64,000 nt of DNA from Falsiphaeobacter marinintestinus (GTDB lineage: Bacteria; Pseudomonadota; Alphaproteobacteria; Rhodobacterales; Rhodobacteraceae): positions 486,753-550,752 of the forward strand of contig NZ_VOGO01000003.1 of assembly GCF_007923355.1 (NCBI RefSeq), given 5' to 3'. Shown here piece after piece: positions 35,558 through 44,502 of the stretch. Made by a program: the position numbers and the translations under genes. How positions within the stretch are numbered: the stretch's first letter is position 1; each line of letters starts with the position of its first letter. The notes below the pieces were generated by a model. It saw only the letters and a program-made list of their open reading frames with translations. It was not told the DNA's origin and ran no database searches.

Positions 35558-36088
35558 ATGGGAAATCTGCAAGAAGCAATCGAAAGCGACATCGGCTCGG
35601 TTCCGCGTTGCCGAACCTGCGGTTCGGAACGCGTCGCCAAAGACGCATGGGCCTGCTGGAACCCGGAATTCGGGCTCTGGGAATTGGAGACCGTGTTCGA
35701 TCAGGAACATTGTCACCAGTGCGAAGGTGAGACAAAATTCGTCTGGTCTCGCGCCGAGACGCCACCGCAACTGCGAATCCGGGAGATCAATGACCGTTTT
35801 CGCCGTGAAGGGCGCGGCAACGGATCGACAATGCTCACCATCGGCATTCAGGAACGTGGCGGTGAATTCGCGGTGGCTGCCATCAAGGCGGTCAGGTCAT
35901 TCGAGGACTTCTCGGATGATAACGATCCATGGGGCGAGCACGACTTCGGCGCGGTCGAGATTCAGGAGGAAAAGGTCTTCTGGAAAATCGACTATTATTC
36001 CCCTGACCTCACCGCCGGGAGCGAGAATCCTGCCAACGAAGGGATCACACATCGTGTCCTCACCATTATGCTGGCGTCGGAATACTGA
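35558..36088 (+). CDS. DUF3768 domain protein with N-terminal zinc-ribbon-like motif
   Basis: 176 aa. The N-terminus has CRTCGSERVAKDAWACW and CHQCEGE, likely one zinc site; the C-terminal DUF3768 part has IREINDRFRREG, NDPWGEHDFGAVE and FWKIDYYSPDL ending RVLTIMLASEY. GAAGGAGATG lies before the ATG. Divergent from the short ATPase, as is its frameshifted homologue at 60159-60688. DUF3768 proteins are frequent on plasmids and islands of this group; their role is unknown. Confidence 0.88.
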   Translation: MGNLQEAIESDIGSVPRCRTCGSERVAKDAWACWNPEFGLWELETVFDQEHCHQCEGETKFVWSRAETPPQLRIREINDRFRREGRGNGSTMLTIGIQERGGEFAVAAIKAVRSFEDFSDDNDPWGEHDFGAVEIQEEKVFWKIDYYSPDLTAGSENPANEGITHRVLTIMLASEY

Positions 36089-36089
36089 C

Positions 36090-36377
36090 ATGGCCAAGGA
36101 TGGTTATGCGGTGTTTGAGCTGGTCTGGGACGGGCGTCCGATCAAAGTGGCGTATCAGGCCGACTGGCTCAATACAGGGCACTGGCACATTGAATTGCGC
36201 TCTGACGCCGTGCTGCCGGTGACGCAGACAGGGTATCGGTCACAATTTGTGCCATACAATGGCATTGCCGACGCGGCTGAAGTCGAAGAATACGTCACCG
36301 CCTGGCTCAACCACGCGGCCACTGACCCCGCGTGGCAAAAATGCCTGCAGGATGAACGCCAGCTCAAATTGTTCTGA
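36090..36377 (+). CDS. Conserved hypothetical protein, 95 aa
   Basis: MAKDGYAVFELVWDGRPIKV begins one base after the DUF3768 stop, so it is co-translated. Pattern suggests a small alpha/beta protein with a C-terminal helix (WLNHAATDPAWQKCLQDER). No family recognised. The transcript ends at an intrinsic terminator 20 bases later. Confidence 0.75.
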   Translation: MAKDGYAVFELVWDGRPIKVAYQADWLNTGHWHIELRSDAVLPVTQTGYRSQFVPYNGIADAAEVEEYVTAWLNHAATDPAWQKCLQDERQLKLF

Positions 36378-36396
36378 AAATATCCCCAACCCCTAT

Positions 36397-36427
36397 ACGC
36401 TGCCTGCTTGTCGGGCAGCGTTTTTTG
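36397..36427 (+). terminator. Intrinsic terminator after the DUF3768 operon
   Basis: CGCTGCC/GGGCAGCG stem followed by TTTTTT at 36421-36426. Confidence 0.9.
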
Positions 36428-36766
36428 TCGGTGATTGATAATTTATGAAAGAAATGGGGTCTGAAAAACGTCTTAACCTATGCAGCTTCGGTCAGCGCAG
36501 CCATCTCTCCGGGGCTCACTCACATCAGTATAGATGTTGCTGAGCCGATTGACGCCGAACTGGCAGAGACAAACACGTAACGACGGGATGTTCGTTTGTT
36601 GCCGGACCCATAAGGGGTCCGGATCACGCATACCCGCACGTCACCGAATGTGCGCCGTGCAAAACCGATTTCCGGTCACCTTATCATTCCCGCATATGTC
36701 CTGCCCGCTTTGGCAGCTGACGTTCGCAACTTAGACTGATGCTCTATCAGTTTAATCAATAAGATA
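36428..36766. other. Intergenic region with a short decayed coding fragment and a palindrome
   Basis: 339 bases. One plus-strand frame (about 36449-36580) reads a protein-like 40-residue stretch ending AEPIDAELAETNT without a good start, possibly a relic. CCGGACCC/GGGTCCGG (36602-36622) is an eight-base palindrome. The last 40 bases before 36767 look like an AT-rich promoter for the XRE gene. Confidence 0.4.
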
Positions 36767-37114
36767 ATGAGCACCCAATTTGCCCAAGACCTGCGTTTGG
36801 CGCGGCGCAAGGCGGGCTATACCCAGGATGATCTTGCCCATCTTCTCAGCACCCACCAGTCTGCGGTGTCTGATCTCGAGCATGGCAAACAGCGCCCCAC
36901 GTTGGAACAGATAATCGAGCTGTCGCTTGTCTATGGCCGGTCCTTCGAATGCTTCTTCGGAGAAATCATGGCCGAGCGGCAACAGCACCTCACGGTTCGG
37001 CTTGGCACGCTGCCGCCGATCAACAAGCCAACAGCGCACACCTTTAACCGCAACGGGTCGTTAGAACGCCTCAGGCGGCGTCTCAAAGACCGCGAGAACC
37101 ATGGCAGCGCTTAA
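36767..37114 (+). CDS. XRE-family transcriptional regulator
   Basis: 115 aa. HTH_3 domain at residues 5-62 (FAQDLRLARRKAGYTQDDLAHLLSTHQSAVSDLEHGKQRPTLEQIIELS) and a basic C-terminal tail. No clear Shine-Dalgarno sequence is present before the ATG, so the message may be leaderless or weakly translated. It overlaps the next gene by 14 bases and probably controls the mobilisation genes downstream. Confidence 0.9.
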   Translation: MSTQFAQDLRLARRKAGYTQDDLAHLLSTHQSAVSDLEHGKQRPTLEQIIELSLVYGRSFECFFGEIMAERQQHLTVRLGTLPPINKPTAHTFNRNGSLERLRRRLKDRENHGSA

Positions 37115-37586
37115 GGTCCTCGCCGTCGCGGTGGCCTCAGGCCGCGCCGGATACGTTTGTCTCGACGGAACGACGCTGCGTGACTGGGGCATTACCGTCA
37201 ACGCGGTGAAAAGCACAACAGAGATTGCCGGGTTTGTGCAGACACTCGTCAATGAGCTCAAACCCGATGTGATCGTCACGGAAAGATGCGATGAACACTG
37301 CCGCAAGGGCAAAAAGGCGAAGACGCTGATCAAATCAGTCGCCGAGATTGCCAGCCACAACTACGTGCTTGACGTATCGGTGGCGCGGCCACGCAATTTC
37401 CAGTCAAAGTATGAAGAGGCGGAAGACCTGGTGCAGCGACACCCGGATCTCATGGGATACTTGCCAAAGGGCAAACGACGTATCTTTGATTTTGAGCCAC
37501 GCGGGATGATCCTCTTTGAGGCGATGGCGCTGGCTGAAGAGGTCCTCCATGGCCCGCCAACCCAGTTCGCCGCTGCCATGGGCTAG
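37101..37586 (+). CDS. RuvC-like (RNase H fold) hypothetical protein
   Basis: 161 aa. The order of predicted strands and acids resembles RuvC/YqgF resolvases: VLAVAVASGRAGYVCLDG as strand 1-2, PDVIVTERCDEHCRKGKKAKTL with the acidic residue after strand 4, and a C-terminal DFEPRGMILFEAMALAEE helix with acids. The first catalytic Asp is not clear, so nuclease activity is uncertain. Overlap with the XRE gene indicates co-expression. Possible role in processing junctions during element transfer. Confidence 0.55.
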   Translation: MAALKVLAVAVASGRAGYVCLDGTTLRDWGITVNAVKSTTEIAGFVQTLVNELKPDVIVTERCDEHCRKGKKAKTLIKSVAEIASHNYVLDVSVARPRNFQSKYEEAEDLVQRHPDLMGYLPKGKRRIFDFEPRGMILFEAMALAEEVLHGPPTQFAAAMG

Positions 37587-37665
37587 CAAGACGGCCAAAT
37601 ACAGTTTGACAAGCTGCAACTAACGGTTGCAGCTTTTTCATATTCCAACGAGGAAGGAACTATCC

Positions 37666-38337
37666 ATGCGATCCTATGAAGCTGCCCGTTCCTATTTCAG
37701 TTTTCTTGGTTTCCTTTCCTGGTGCATCATCATTCTTGGCGGCTTCGTCGCTGTTGGCGCGATTGTGGCGATTTCGGAGATGAGCCGAAGTTACGGCGGA
37801 TCACCCATGGCCGGACTGGCCGGGCTTGTGCCCGGAGTAGGGATCATGTTTGCGGGATTTATGGGTCTGGTGGTTGTGCAGATCGGACGGGCCGGTGTCG
37901 ATTCCGCTGAGTACGCGCAGCAAAGTCTGCAGATCGCGCGCGAGCAATTGGAGATATCGCGCCAATCGCAGCGATCTGGCATCCAAGGGGCTGACGGGTT
38001 TGCAGCCGTTTCCAAGGAAGCCGAGGCCACAGAACAGACCGGACCATCATTCAGCGATGTGAACGTTTCGAAACAAGTGCAAATTGATTTGCCGCCCGAG
38101 GCGCGTATGGAGGATGCGTCAGAGAAAAATACAGATCCATCGACACCTGTCTCTGCTCGTGTGGCCCTTGGCTTGGAGGACGGGGTTCTGGAATATGGCG
38201 GGAAATCGATTGAGGTAAGGGGCGGAAAATTTCTGGTTGCCGAAATGGCCTTCACCCGCCTTGCAGGCGCTCAGGATTATATCGATCACACCAGCGCCGA
38301 TACGAGTCCCGAACTCAGTGGCGTTAGACGCTCGTGA
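37666..38337 (+). CDS. Hypothetical membrane protein, 223 aa
   Basis: Two N-terminal membrane helices (about residues 10-38 and 48-78) with a glycine-rich loop, followed by a coiled-coil-prone segment (EYAQQSLQIAREQLEISRQSQRS) and a soluble C-terminal part. AGGAAGGA precedes ATG 37666 and fixes the start. It precedes the coupling protein genes and may belong to the transfer apparatus. Family not recognised. Confidence 0.7.
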   Translation: MRSYEAARSYFSFLGFLSWCIIILGGFVAVGAIVAISEMSRSYGGSPMAGLAGLVPGVGIMFAGFMGLVVVQIGRAGVDSAEYAQQSLQIAREQLEISRQSQRSGIQGADGFAAVSKEAEATEQTGPSFSDVNVSKQVQIDLPPEARMEDASEKNTDPSTPVSARVALGLEDGVLEYGGKSIEVRGGKFLVAEMAFTRLAGAQDYIDHTSADTSPELSGVRRS

Positions 38338-38532
38338 AGGAGTGATTGACCCCCATAGGGCACCCCCAACCTTTATGGGTATCTAGTATGGGGAAACATG
38401 CGTGAACATTTTGAAACATTGCAGAACAAAAAAGGCCAAGCCCAACCCGTGACTTTATCTGTTTTTCCATATGAAAAACGCATCCTCTCCGCTGCCTTCG
38501 GGGATGCTCTGGCCTTTGGTGATTAAACCGGC

Positions 38533-38892
38533 ATGCGCGTTTCAATCTCTCACCACACGGTTCGAAAAGGCTTGGTCCTGAAGACGACGTACTACGAGGT
38601 ACATCTGTCGGTTGCCTTCACCCATGAAGAAAAACAGATCATCCGGCAAAGAGGGTTGTTGAAAACCAAGTTGCTGGATCGTCGCCCGGCCGATGCAAAG
38701 AACGATGCAAGAGACGAGAAGTTTGAATTGCGTGTCGAACACCTGATGAATGAACAGCTTGACCGCTTTCTCTGCGCCAACCCATCGAAGGCAAAAATCT
38801 ACGAAGACGCATTGCTCGATGTTCTGGGCCAGATGAAGCTCTGGCTCGATGACAACGCCGATACCGGTTCACGAACTGTGGTTGAGTTCTGA
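38533..38892 (+). CDS. Hypothetical protein co-translated with the coupling protein
   Basis: 119 aa, charged, largely soluble; starts MRVSISHHTVRKGLVLKTTY and ends GSRTVVEF. Its stop overlaps the coupling-protein start by one base (TGATG). Charge pattern and strand-rich N-terminus suggest a small partner of the ATPase. No family recognised. Confidence 0.75.
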   Translation: MRVSISHHTVRKGLVLKTTYYEVHLSVAFTHEEKQIIRQRGLLKTKLLDRRPADAKNDARDEKFELRVEHLMNEQLDRFLCANPSKAKIYEDALLDVLGQMKLWLDDNADTGSRTVVEF

Positions 38893-40967
38893 TGTCACGC
38901 AGCACCTCCGGTGATATCGGCGGCATGGTCATAGTGCTGGCGATCTTCGGGATCGTGCTGATGATTGCGATGATCGTCACGCCTGTCGTGCTGGTCGCGA
39001 TCCCGGCGTATGTCGGCTATCGCCTCTACACCGAAAACCCCAAACGGCTTGAACGACTGGCGCGCGAAGAGACAGAAATCCTGTACAACCATGCGCTGGC
39101 CGGTTCGGTGCAATTGACGGACGACGAGATCGAAACGACGCTTGCGCAGCACTGGCCACCGGACTTGCCCGGCTCGCTTCGGATTCAACTTCTGGATGTC
39201 GGCAAGGCTATCTTTCAGCAGGAGGGGCTGATGCCGGATGTGCCACCGCTTCCAGCCTTGTGCAATACAGTCGAGGGCGCGCGATACCGCGACATGCTGG
39301 CGAAAGCCGGTCAGGCGCGCAGTGACCGCGTGATGGTGATGTCGGCGCTGGAAATCATCAGTCAGGCGCTGGCTCCGATTGCCAATTCCGTGCCGCCGAT
39401 TGAGGGCGATGTGCTGGTCGAGGTCACCCAGTTCACGCACCCGCTTGGACAGGCCGTGGAGAACGTCATTGCGCCGTTCTTTGCAGACAATGACTACATG
39501 CACTTCAAGGGGCTGAAGGACCGGCTTGATGCCAACCTCACCGCTACACATCGCACCAACCCGGTTTATCCCGTCGACTACAAAGGCGATGATGTCGTCG
39601 AAGCCTATCTGCGTGGCACTTATCTCAAAAACCTGTTCAGCCTGCGCACGCCATTCTCGATCCCCGAAGACCGTCGCTTTGAACATACCCATATCGTTGC
39701 CGGGTCCGGCCACGGCAAAACCCAGACCCTGCAATACTTCATTGCCAAAGACCTTGAGGACGTGGCGCGCGGCGACAAGTCGGTTGTGGTGATCGACAGC
39801 CAGGGTGATCTGATCAACACGATTCTCAAGGCCAGGACCCTGCCGCCCGAACGGATCGTGTTGATTGATCCCGAGGACATTCAGTATCCAGTGAGCCTCA
39901 ATCTGTTCTCGGTCGGCCAAGACCGGCTGCAAAGCTATGATCCGCTGGAACGCGAACGCCTGACCAATTCGATCATCGAGCTTTATGACTTCGTATTGGG
40001 CTCGCTGCTGTCTGCGGGCATGACTGCCAAACAAAGCGTGGTCTTCCGCTATGTCACCCGGCTGATGTTCCACATCCCCGACGCCACCATCCACACATTG
40101 CGCGATTTGATGGAACCCGGCGGCACCGACAAATACCGCGACCATATCGAGAAACTCGAAGGCACCCCGCGCCGGTTCTTTGAAACCGAGTTCGACAGCA
40201 AGGAGTTCACCAATACCAAGACCCAGGTTCTGCGCCGTCTCTATGGCGTTCTGGAAAACCAGACTTTCGAGCGGATGTTCACGCATCCGGTTTCCAAGTT
40301 CGACATGTTCACCGAGTTGAACGCGGGCAAGCTGATCCTGATCAACACGTCCAAATCGCTGCTGAAAGAACAGGGCACTGAAATCTTCGGGCGGTTCTTC
40401 ATCGCGCTGATTACTCAAGCCGCCCAGGAACGCGCCACTCTGCCCGGATACGACCGACTGCCGGTCATGGTCTATATCGACGAAGCCCAGGATTACTTCG
40501 ACCAAAACATCGGCATCATCCTCAGCCAGGCGCGCAAGTACAAGGTTGGCATGGTGATGGCGCACCAATATCTGGGCCAACTCTCAAATGGCTTGCAGGA
40601 AGCCTTTGAGGCGAACACCTCGATCAAACTGGCCGGTGGCGTATCGGCACGCGATGCCCGTGCCCTGGCGGGGCAAATGTCCTGCGATCCGGATACCATC
40701 CAGCGCCAGCCCAAGGGTACCTTTGCCACCTTCGTGCGTGGCCTGACTGCACGCGCCGTGCCGATCAGCTTTCCGTTCTTCGTGCTGGAAAACCTGCCAC
40801 GCGCCACAAAAGAAGAGGTTGAGGCTATCCGGCAACAGTGCCGTGACGCCTACGCAGAACCATGGCAGAGCAAGGCAGAACATGAGGACACACCGCCAGA
40901 GGAAGACCCGGAGCCGCCGGAAGAAAACGACCCGGAAGATCCCACGGAGCCTTCGTCGGAGCTCTGA
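38892..40967 (+). CDS. Type IV coupling protein-like ATPase (TraD/VirD4/HerA class)
   Basis: 691 aa. Two membrane helices near residues 8-42, a linker domain, then the motor: Walker A AGSGHGKT at residues 270-277, VVVIDSQGDL, and Walker B MVYIDEAQDYF with D530-E531. The C-terminus is an acidic Pro/Glu tail, which in coupling proteins contacts relaxosome partners. It would pump DNA during conjugation or mobilisation. No other type IV secretion (VirB) genes are present, so the element probably borrows a channel. Followed by a Replic_Relax gene. Confidence 0.9.
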   Translation: MSRSTSGDIGGMVIVLAIFGIVLMIAMIVTPVVLVAIPAYVGYRLYTENPKRLERLAREETEILYNHALAGSVQLTDDEIETTLAQHWPPDLPGSLRIQLLDVGKAIFQQEGLMPDVPPLPALCNTVEGARYRDMLAKAGQARSDRVMVMSALEIISQALAPIANSVPPIEGDVLVEVTQFTHPLGQAVENVIAPFFADNDYMHFKGLKDRLDANLTATHRTNPVYPVDYKGDDVVEAYLRGTYLKNLFSLRTPFSIPEDRRFEHTHIVAGSGHGKTQTLQYFIAKDLEDVARGDKSVVVIDSQGDLINTILKARTLPPERIVLIDPEDIQYPVSLNLFSVGQDRLQSYDPLERERLTNSIIELYDFVLGSLLSAGMTAKQSVVFRYVTRLMFHIPDATIHTLRDLMEPGGTDKYRDHIEKLEGTPRRFFETEFDSKEFTNTKTQVLRRLYGVLENQTFERMFTHPVSKFDMFTELNAGKLILINTSKSLLKEQGTEIFGRFFIALITQAAQERATLPGYDRLPVMVYIDEAQDYFDQNIGIILSQARKYKVGMVMAHQYLGQLSNGLQEAFEANTSIKLAGGVSARDARALAGQMSCDPDTIQRQPKGTFATFVRGLTARAVPISFPFFVLENLPRATKEEVEAIRQQCRDAYAEPWQSKAEHEDTPPEEDPEPPEENDPEDPTEPSSEL

Positions 40968-40986
40968 GACGGTCTAGTTTGCCTGC

Positions 40987-41886
40987 ATGACACATGCAGA
41001 GACCGACAGTTTGGGACGCGCCACGTTCCATCATATCGCTCCACAAGCAGGTATCCGCCCCACCGCGCGCGAAACCCGCTGGCTCAAGCACATTGAGCGC
41101 CACGGCCCACAAAGCTCGCAGTATCTCTACGAGCTGACACGCGACACCCATCGCTGCAAAGACACCGCGCTGCGGCAAATGCAAAAGCTGCGCGCCGGAG
41201 GATTCCTGACCCTGCCCAAACAACAACGCGCCACTGACCATGCTGAGTTCAATCCATACATATATGACCTGACGAAACAGGCTAAAGACCACTTGTATGA
41301 TCTTGGCCTTGCCGAACCCACGGTCCGCCCGACCGGGCATTGGTGGCATGGATACATGACGTCCTGCGTTACCAGTTCCATCGACATCGCCGCCGCCCGC
41401 GATGGTGTCCGATATATCCCGGCCCATGATATTCTGGCCATCAAGAATGCACAGCTGACCATTCCCGTTGGGCGATCAAAACTGATCCCGGACCAGCTCT
41501 TTGCGCTCGATTATGGCGGCAGGTTCCGGGTTCTCGCTTTAGAAGTGGATCGTGGCACAGAGCCAAAGACGTCTCCAGCCAAGCGGAAAAGCTGGGCACG
41601 GTCGATTGAACAATACCGTCAGGTCATTGATCAGAAAATATACAAATCCCACTTTGGTTTGAAAGCCAACTTGCTTGTGCTCTTTGTGTTCACAAGACCA
41701 AGCAATGAGCAGCAATTTCTTGAAATGTTAGCCGATGATTGCAGCAGTTTTGCCAGATCAGTGCTGGTTCAATCCGTGCCTCAAAATGGCAGACAAGAGA
41801 TCGCAAGCACGGTGCAAAGTTACCTATTTGATTGTCCGTGGAACCGTGCTGGCGGCGGCTCTGTCGCCTTTGCCCGTGCGACATAG
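40987..41886 (+). CDS. Replication-relaxation family protein (Replic_Relax)
   Basis: 299 aa. An N-terminal winged helix (TARETRWLKHIERHG...DTALRQMQKLRAGGFLTLP, ending YIYDLTKQAKDHLYDLG) is followed by a PD-(D/E)XK-like segment with LIPDQLFALDY and ALEVDRGTEP. This matches the Replic_Relax family, which is linked to plasmid replication or relaxation. Nineteen bases after the coupling-protein gene, so they probably form the element's mobilisation unit. Convergent with the restriction gene. Confidence 0.85.
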   Translation: MTHAETDSLGRATFHHIAPQAGIRPTARETRWLKHIERHGPQSSQYLYELTRDTHRCKDTALRQMQKLRAGGFLTLPKQQRATDHAEFNPYIYDLTKQAKDHLYDLGLAEPTVRPTGHWWHGYMTSCVTSSIDIAAARDGVRYIPAHDILAIKNAQLTIPVGRSKLIPDQLFALDYGGRFRVLALEVDRGTEPKTSPAKRKSWARSIEQYRQVIDQKIYKSHFGLKANLLVLFVFTRPSNEQQFLEMLADDCSSFARSVLVQSVPQNGRQEIASTVQSYLFDCPWNRAGGGSVAFARAT

Positions 41887-41887
41887 A

Positions 41888-42742
41888 CTATCCCTTCCGC
41901 TTCAGCGCCTCAACAACCTTGCCCTTGAAAGCATCTTTTGACGGCGCCTCCTTGTACAAAATCGCAGCCTGAAGATTGGCGTGGCTCGTGCCTTCAACGC
42001 GCTTCAACTTGGGTCGGAATTGGCCCGGCTGTTCGGGGTCATCTTCAAAGACATAGGTCATGAACACAATGTTCACGTTGTTGTTCTTGATGTCGGGAGA
42101 CCGCATGAAATCGGCCTTTTCGATCACCGTTTGATATACCTGATCTTGGATCACTGCGATAATCTTTGTGCCCCAATGGTGGTGGAAGTATCCTTTGCGG
42201 ATCAGCTGCGTGATATACCGCTTGTATACGTTGTCCCAATTGAAGCCGTAGGTCGGGCGCTTCGGCAGCTGATCGCCATCTCGCAGCGCTTGGTACGCCG
42301 GAAAGACAGAGCCGGTAATATCAATTGCCTGGAGCTCAACTGATAGGAAGTTACCGATGCTGCCATCCGGGTTCTGATCGGCGACAACGAAATCAACATT
42401 CCCGAACCCCTTCATCTTCACCTCGGTGGCGACAACGGGGTTTTGAGGCGCGTCAAAGGGCCAGCAATGCTCCACGACCGCCTGAAGCCAGTCAACTTGA
42501 TAAAACCGCTTGGGACACACACAGATCAGATCGCGTTCGGTGTCCCGTTCACCTTTTGCGTTCTTCCAAAGCGAACATACGGGGTACGGCTCCGTGCCGA
42601 GATTGGTTGAACGTTTTGGGCAGCGTGAATCGATATAGGGACAGAGAAAGCCGTTTTCGGACGGGTTGGTTCTGGCGCTCGCGCGTTTTCCCTGAACTTC
42701 GGCAATGGCGTCAGGTGGGTCAAACGGCATGCAGGAGGCCAT
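41888..42742 (-). CDS. NotI-family type II restriction endonuclease
   Basis: 284 aa. Cysteines C34, C41, C56, C74 and C76 (FLCPYIDSRC, PVCSLW, LICVCPKRF) resemble the iron-binding fold of NotI, and the PD-(D/E)XK core is read as D117 with E136-L-Q138 (NVDFVVAD...FLSVELQAID), like NotI D160/E182/Q184. It overlaps the 3' end of a cytosine methyltransferase gene by about 20 bases. Start is uncertain: ATG at 42742 is taken, 42730 is possible. It would cut unmethylated GC-rich sites; the exact target cannot be read. Confidence 0.8.
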   Translation of the reverse strand: MASCMPFDPPDAIAEVQGKRASARTNPSENGFLCPYIDSRCPKRSTNLGTEPYPVCSLWKNAKGERDTERDLICVCPKRFYQVDWLQAVVEHCWPFDAPQNPVVATEVKMKGFGNVDFVVADQNPDGSIGNFLSVELQAIDITGSVFPAYQALRDGDQLPKRPTYGFNWDNVYKRYITQLIRKGYFHHHWGTKIIAVIQDQVYQTVIEKADFMRSPDIKNNNVNIVFMTYVFEDDPEQPGQFRPKLKRVEGTSHANLQAAILYKEAPSKDAFKGKVVEALKRKG

Positions 42743-43877
42743 GATCGTCAGCAGGAGCAACCTCGTTCCGCTTCATACCATCAGCAGCCATGACAGCCTG
42801 AATAACGGCCCGCCCCAGCAACGGAGGAACAGCATTGCCAACCTGCACATACTGTTCGGTGCGGCTGCCGGAAAAGGTGAAGAAGTCGGGGAAGGATTGT
42901 AGTCGTGTGGCTTCGCGAACTGAAAACGAACGGTCTTGCGTTGGGTGGATGTATGCGCCCCAGTGCACGTCGCACTTGGTAAGGATAGTGCACGCGAGAT
43001 CGGACTTCTTTGGTCGCCCATAGCGTTTTGTGTGATCGCTGCGCTTGGCTTTCTTCATCCCTGCAGGCAGTAGTTCAAATGGGATATCCCTCCATGACCC
43101 ACCCGGCGGGATGTGCTGCATTCTCTCCAGATTGGTATTGGAGAGGCGCGGTGCGCTGTGGTTCTCAACGACTTGACGATCGCCACGAAGTAGCGTTTGG
43201 TACGCATTCTGAGGCCGCTTCGCATATGCCTGCGGACCAAGGTCCTGTCCGTTTTCCAGCGGCGGCAAATCAGAAATGGCATCCCAAACGGTTACGAATG
43301 GTTCAAGTTCCGGGCCGTGTGTAGGTGTTGGGAAAAGGATTGGGCAATCTTCTTCCTTGGTCGCGATGAAGAACACCCGGCGGCGTTCCTGTGGTACCCC
43401 GTACTCTTCCGCCTTTAGTGGCTTCATATCCACCCGGTAGCCAAGCTTCCGCATACCTGCCTGGATTTCGCGGACAATGCCGCCTCCGGCAATCGATGTG
43501 ATCCCGGTGACGTTTTCCATCACCAGCCATCGCGGCTGAATCTCTTCCACAATCCGCAGGTATTCCTTGAAAAGGCCCGCGCGGGGATCATCGATACCGC
43601 GCTGATGGTTGTATACTGAGTATCCTTGGCATGGCGGGCCACCGGCAATGAGGTCAATCTCACCCGGCTTGGCCCCTGACGCGGAAAGCAGGTCAGATGC
43701 GGAGACGTCTTGGATCGGTCCATGAACAAACTTAGCTTCAGAGTGCGTTGCTTCGAATGTGCGGCCAAAGGTTGCGTCGATGTCCTGCCCGGCAAGGACA
43801 TGTACACCGGCCTGCCGAAAGCCCTCTGATAGTCCGCCAGCACCGCAAAACAGATCGATGGCCGTCCAATCGCGCAT
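42720..43877 (-). CDS. DNA (cytosine-5) methyltransferase
   Basis: 385 aa. Motif I DLFCGAGGLSEGF (residues 8-20), motif IV GGPPCQGYS near residue 80 with the catalytic Cys, motif VI MENVTGI, motif VIII ERRRVFFIA and motifs IX-X ATRLQSFPDFF and QVGNAVPPLLG. Complete enzyme. Paired with the overlapping NotI-like nuclease gene, it forms a type II restriction-modification system on element 1. The C-terminal few residues run into the nuclease start, so translation is coupled. Confidence 0.95.
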   Translation of the reverse strand: MRDWTAIDLFCGAGGLSEGFRQAGVHVLAGQDIDATFGRTFEATHSEAKFVHGPIQDVSASDLLSASGAKPGEIDLIAGGPPCQGYSVYNHQRGIDDPRAGLFKEYLRIVEEIQPRWLVMENVTGITSIAGGGIVREIQAGMRKLGYRVDMKPLKAEEYGVPQERRRVFFIATKEEDCPILFPTPTHGPELEPFVTVWDAISDLPPLENGQDLGPQAYAKRPQNAYQTLLRGDRQVVENHSAPRLSNTNLERMQHIPPGGSWRDIPFELLPAGMKKAKRSDHTKRYGRPKKSDLACTILTKCDVHWGAYIHPTQDRSFSVREATRLQSFPDFFTFSGSRTEQYVQVGNAVPPLLGRAVIQAVMAADGMKRNEVAPADDHGLLHAV

Positions 43878-44059
43878 TTTTCACCCTCTCCCGCATCTTG
43901 TGCGATGCTGTTTGCCCAATACAACAGGTTGCTAGTTGACCTGCAACATGTTTAGCATAGGCGAATAATGTTCACAATATGTTCTTGCTGTTTTCGTTGT
44001 GCGATGTTGTCGTGCGGTGAGATCACAAAAAATGCTATCAACCTAACAAGTAGCCAGCC
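43878..44059. other. Intergenic region between methyltransferase and defence genes
   Basis: 182 AT-rich bases. It holds overlapping short inverted repeats near 43922-43950 (GTTGC/GCAAC and CAGGT/ACCTG) that could be an operator controlling restriction-modification expression. No C-protein gene is seen. Confidence 0.35.
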
Positions 44060-44428
44060 ATGAAACTTACACACGCCCACATCCGCAATTTCCGCTCGAT
44101 CCTCGACTCAGGAAAATTTTCAATCAGCGATCTTTGTTGCCTCGTTGGCAAGAACGAGGCGGGGAAAACAGCGACACTGTCTGCCCTTCAATCTATCCGC
44201 CCTTATGGCCAGGCCCAAACGATATTTGACGTGACAGAAGATTACCCACGTAGATTCGCAACCCGATACAAAGAGCGACATCCGCACAGTGAGGCAACAG
44301 TAGTCGAGACGTGGTGGCAAATGTCTGACAAGGCCCATGCCCTTCTCGCCGAGGCACTCACATCAGGAGCTCAGAAACTGAGAAACCAGCCACAACCAAA
44401 AAAACCTGCGACGCTTGCACGACAATGA
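44060..44428 (+). pseudogene. Truncated OLD/RecF-like AAA ATPase
   Basis: 122 aa open fragment. It has the N-terminus of an SMC/OLD-type ATPase: HAHIRNFRSILDSGKFSISDLCCLVGKNEAGKTATLSAL with Walker A GKNEAGKT at about residues 33-40. Full-length proteins exceed 500 aa; here it stops after 122, with no Walker B, signature or nuclease domain. It is probably the remnant of a deleted defence gene replaced or followed by the metallophosphoesterase-STAND gene. Confidence 0.75.
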
Positions 44429-44502
44429 CACAAATCATAGCATTCAGTAGAGTGTTAAATTGCACCCAAGAAACCATTGCATAGATTTAAAGGTTGCCTG
44501 AA

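Noticed and set aside
36449..36580. Small protein gene ending AEPIDAELAETNT
   Set aside because: Protein-like for about 40 residues but without a start codon or ribosome site; probably a decayed fragment.
38895..40580. Long minus-strand open frame (561 codons) opposite the coupling protein gene
   Set aside because: It mirrors the real gene; the plus strand has Walker motifs, ribosome coupling and a normal composition, while the antisense frame has none.
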